From Ignavibacteriota bacterium (lineage in GTDB: Bacteria; Bacteroidota; Ignavibacteria; SZUA-365): DNA of 64,000 nt. The notes under the pieces are model-generated. The model had not been told where the DNA came from, made no database searches, and was given only the letters and a program-made list of their open reading frames with translations. A program made the position numbers and the translations under genes. Location of the stretch: assembly GCA_016218045.1 (NCBI GenBank), contig JACRFB010000012.1, positions 62,001 to 126,000 on the forward strand, in the 5' to 3' direction. Shown here piece by piece: positions 62,128 through 64,000 of this stretch (positions are counted from its first letter, which is position 1; each line of letters begins with the position of its first letter).

Positions 62128-64000
62128 TCACAGCGTGACGATCTCGTTCCATTGCAGGGAATCGAGAATGCGGAAGGTGGCGCGTGTCGTCGCGATGAGA
62201 CTCTCGACCGGGATCACACTCCCGCTCCTGTTGCGTATCGCCTGCAGGAAGCTGCGCACTTCGTCGCGATGTCCCTTGTCGCCGGAGCTTTTTTTCACCT
62301 CGCGTTTTCCGCCGCGGTACAGTTCGAGCGACATGAAGTTGTTGAGCACGGCCGTGGAGCCGGCATTGGACATGGTGATGCGCTCTTTCGGAACCCCGTT
62401 GTCGCCGTTGGACACGTAGGTGATGATGCCCAGGGAGCCGTCACTCATACGCATCGTGATGTTGAGCGTGTCGCAGTTCGTGACGGCCTCGCTCTCGGAC
62501 GCGATTCGTTCAGCGTGTACACGCGCGGGAGCGGAACCGGTGAGAAACTGTATGGTGTCGATGAAGTGGCAGACCTCGCCGACAATGCGGCCGCCCCCGT
62601 CGATGGGGTCGTGCGTCCAGTGATCGGCGGGCAGGAAGCCGGCATTCACGTAGTAGTGAATCACCGAGGGTTCCTTCGCGCTCGCAAAAAACGATTTCAT
62701 GTCGCGCACGAGAGGCGCGAAGCGGCGGTTGAATCCGACGAGCAACTGAAGGTGCCCGTTGCTGCTGCCGGCGGAGGCCAGCAGCGGCTCGAGTGTCGCG
62801 AGCTGCGCCTCGTTGAGGGCGAGGGGTTTCTCGACAAACACGTGCTGCCCGCGTTCGAGCGCGCGGCGTGCGAGCTCCGCATGATCGCCGTGGCGCGTGG
62901 CGATGAAGACGGTGCCGATGCGTTCGTTGTGGAAGATCTCGTCGGGATTTGTGCTGTGATTGCGGAAGCCGAATTTTGTGGCCATGTCGGCGCTCGTGAG
63001 GCCCGACCGGTTGCAGACCGTGTCGAGTGTCACACCCTCGGCCTCCTTGAGGTGGGGGAGCAGGTAGCCGCTGGCGAAGTTGCCCGCGCCGATGAAGCCG
63101 ATGGTCAGCGATTCGCGCCGCTGGGAAATCTGGATATGTGGATCGGATTTACCCGCATTTTGCACGGCCGCCAGCTCCTCGGGGGCGAGGTCGTCATATG
63201 TGAGGACGATGCCGATGTACGGCTCGCGCTTTTCGCCCTCGATCAGCGCGTACGCGTCGAGGGCGCGGTCCACCGGGAAGCGGTGCGTGGTGAGCCGCTC
63301 GGTGCTGACCCGTTTGTTTTCGAGCAGATCGAGATAGGCCTGCATGTTGCGGTTTTCGGTCCAGCGCACATATCCGATAGGGTAGTCGAGACCGTCGAGT
63401 TCGTAGTCGGCGTCGTAGCGGCCCGGACCGTAGGAGCGCGACATGCGGACGTCGAGCTCCTTCTGATAGGCGGGGGAGCGGGGCAGATCCAGCGGCGTGG
63501 CGCCGACGAGGACGATGCGTCCGCGTTCGCGGGTGATTTTGCCGGCGAGCACCATCGGATCGTTGTCGTGCGTGCCCGCGGTGATGATCACCGAATCGGC
63601 GCCGTGGCCGCGCGTGTGTGAGGCCACCAGGGCTTCGACCGGGTCGTTGTGCCGGTGATACGCCGCCGCCGCGCCCGAGGATTTTGCGAGGTCGATCACG
63701 ACGGGATCGATGTCGATGCCGATGACGGTGCATCCGTTCGCCGCGAGGAACTGCACGGTGAACTGGCCGAGCAGCCCGAGGCCGATGACGACGACGGTTT
63801 CGCCCAGCGTGGGCTCGGCCTGACGCACGCCCTGCAGCGCGATGGCAGCGATGGTCGAATACGCGGCCGATTCCATCGACACGGTCGGAGGAATTTTTGC
63901 GACGAGATTCCGCGGCACGACAACGATGTCGCTGTGATGCGCAAATTCGGCGCCGGCGCAGGAGACGCGGTCGCCGATCTCGATGTCGCGCACCCACTCG
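62128..64000 (-). CDS. bi-domain oxidoreductase: zinc-type alcohol dehydrogenase fused to Gfo/Idh/MocA (5' truncated)
   Basis: At least 624 codons; the frame is still open at the window edge. The first part is a medium-chain dehydrogenase: IGDRVSCAGAEFAHHSDIVVVP, AIALQGVRQAEPTLGETVVVIGLGLLGQF (Rossmann), HTRGHGADSVIITAG. From about codon 300 a Gfo/Idh/MocA oxidoreductase follows: TIGFIGAGNFASGYLLPHLK, VFIATRHGDHAELARRALERGQHVFVEKPLALN (EKP signature), VGEVCHFIDTIQFLTG. Such fusions occur in polysaccharide clusters, where they may oxidise sugar nucleotides. The missing 5' end should hold the zinc-binding part. Confidence 0.88.
   Translation of the reverse strand, partial: EWVRDIEIGDRVSCAGAEFAHHSDIVVVPRNLVAKIPPTVSMESAAYSTIAAIALQGVRQAEPTLGETVVVIGLGLLGQFTVQFLAANGCTVIGIDIDPVVIDLAKSSGAAAAYHRHNDPVEALVASHTRGHGADSVIITAGTHDNDPMVLAGKITRERGRIVLVGATPLDLPRSPAYQKELDVRMSRSYGPGRYDADYELDGLDYPIGYVRWTENRNMQAYLDLLENKRVSTERLTTHRFPVDRALDAYALIEGEKREPYIGIVLTYDDLAPEELAAVQNAGKSDPHIQISQRRESLTIGFIGAGNFASGYLLPHLKEAEGVTLDTVCNRSGLTSADMATKFGFRNHSTNPDEIFHNERIGTVFIATRHGDHAELARRALERGQHVFVEKPLALNEAQLATLEPLLASAGSSNGHLQLLVGFNRRFAPLVRDMKSFFASAKEPSVIHYYVNAGFLPADHWTHDPIDGGGRIVGEVCHFIDTIQFLTGSAPARVHAERIASESEAVTNCDTLNITMRMSDGSLGIITYVSNGDNGVPKERITMSNAGSTAVLNNFMSLELYRGGKREVKKSSGDKGHRDEVRSFLQAIRNRSGSVIPVESLIATTRATFRILDSLQWNEIVTL

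Overview
The window looks like chromosome of a GC-rich member of the Bacteroidota/Chlorobiota/Ignavibacteriota group (a deep branch such as Kapabacteria or Rhodothermota cannot be excluded). Three things point there. Five proteins end in a type IX secretion (T9SS) type A sorting domain and one is a PorV/PorQ-type barrel. There are two PD40/OmpA-like proteins with partner beta-barrels. Ten promoter-like sites share a TTG, N19-21, TANNTT layout, which is the Bacteroidota housekeeping promoter rather than TTGACA/TATAAT. Many starts also carry a Shine-Dalgarno sequence, and GTG/TTG starts occur. No transposase, integrase, phage gene or CRISPR array is visible.

Regions. (1) 1-4.7 kb, plus strand: 3' end of a TonB-dependent receptor, a 1081-residue T9SS cargo and a PorV-like barrel. 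(2) 4.7-5.15 kb: terminator, two 84-bp inverted-repeat units, a CTACC repeat. (3) 5.2-11.8 kb: a double-VWA T9SS protein, a small barrel, a PD40/OmpA-like protein and an SDR oxidoreductase. (4) 11.8-12.4 kb: heptamer repeat, palindromic fragments, octamer repeat. (5) 12.4-17.5 kb: BNR-propeller T9SS protein, parvulin-like protein, tRNA-Pro, ECF sigma factor. (6) 17.6-28.5 kb, plus strand: YmdB-like phosphodiesterase, folD, alanine-dehydrogenase-like protein, CoA-transferase, then a second barrel, PD40/OmpA, VWA, VWA set. (7) 28.5-35.9 kb: TrmH-like methyltransferase, tRNA-Met, a small secreted ORF with a lipoprotein, DUF1801 protein, katG, deoC, two SPOR-type lipoproteins. (8) 35.9-49.2 kb, minus strand: Ig-like lipoprotein, membrane permease, mltG, tsaD, GalT-like protein, rpsU, a PLP sulfur-amino-acid enzyme, and an operon of barrel, acyltransferase and two lipoproteins. 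(9) 49.5-57.4 kb, plus strand: efp, accB, accC, gcvH, guaA, TPR protein, an LpoA-like TPR/periplasmic-binding fusion, radC. (10) 57.4-64 kb, minus strand: rarA, a membrane partner and its ECF sigma factor, holA, uppP and a truncated bi-domain oxidoreductase.

How they fit together. Much of the window builds or decorates the outer membrane and periplasm: T9SS cargo, barrels, peptidoglycan-binding OmpA/SPOR proteins, MltG, UppP and an LpoA-like protein. The rest is housekeeping (translation, fatty-acid initiation, one-carbon, purine, DNA repair). The best candidate for an undescribed system is the duplicated VWA, beta-barrel and PD40/OmpA module, whose two copies are recognisable paralogs in different gene order. 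Operon calls rest on spacing and strand only; functions rest on motifs read by eye.
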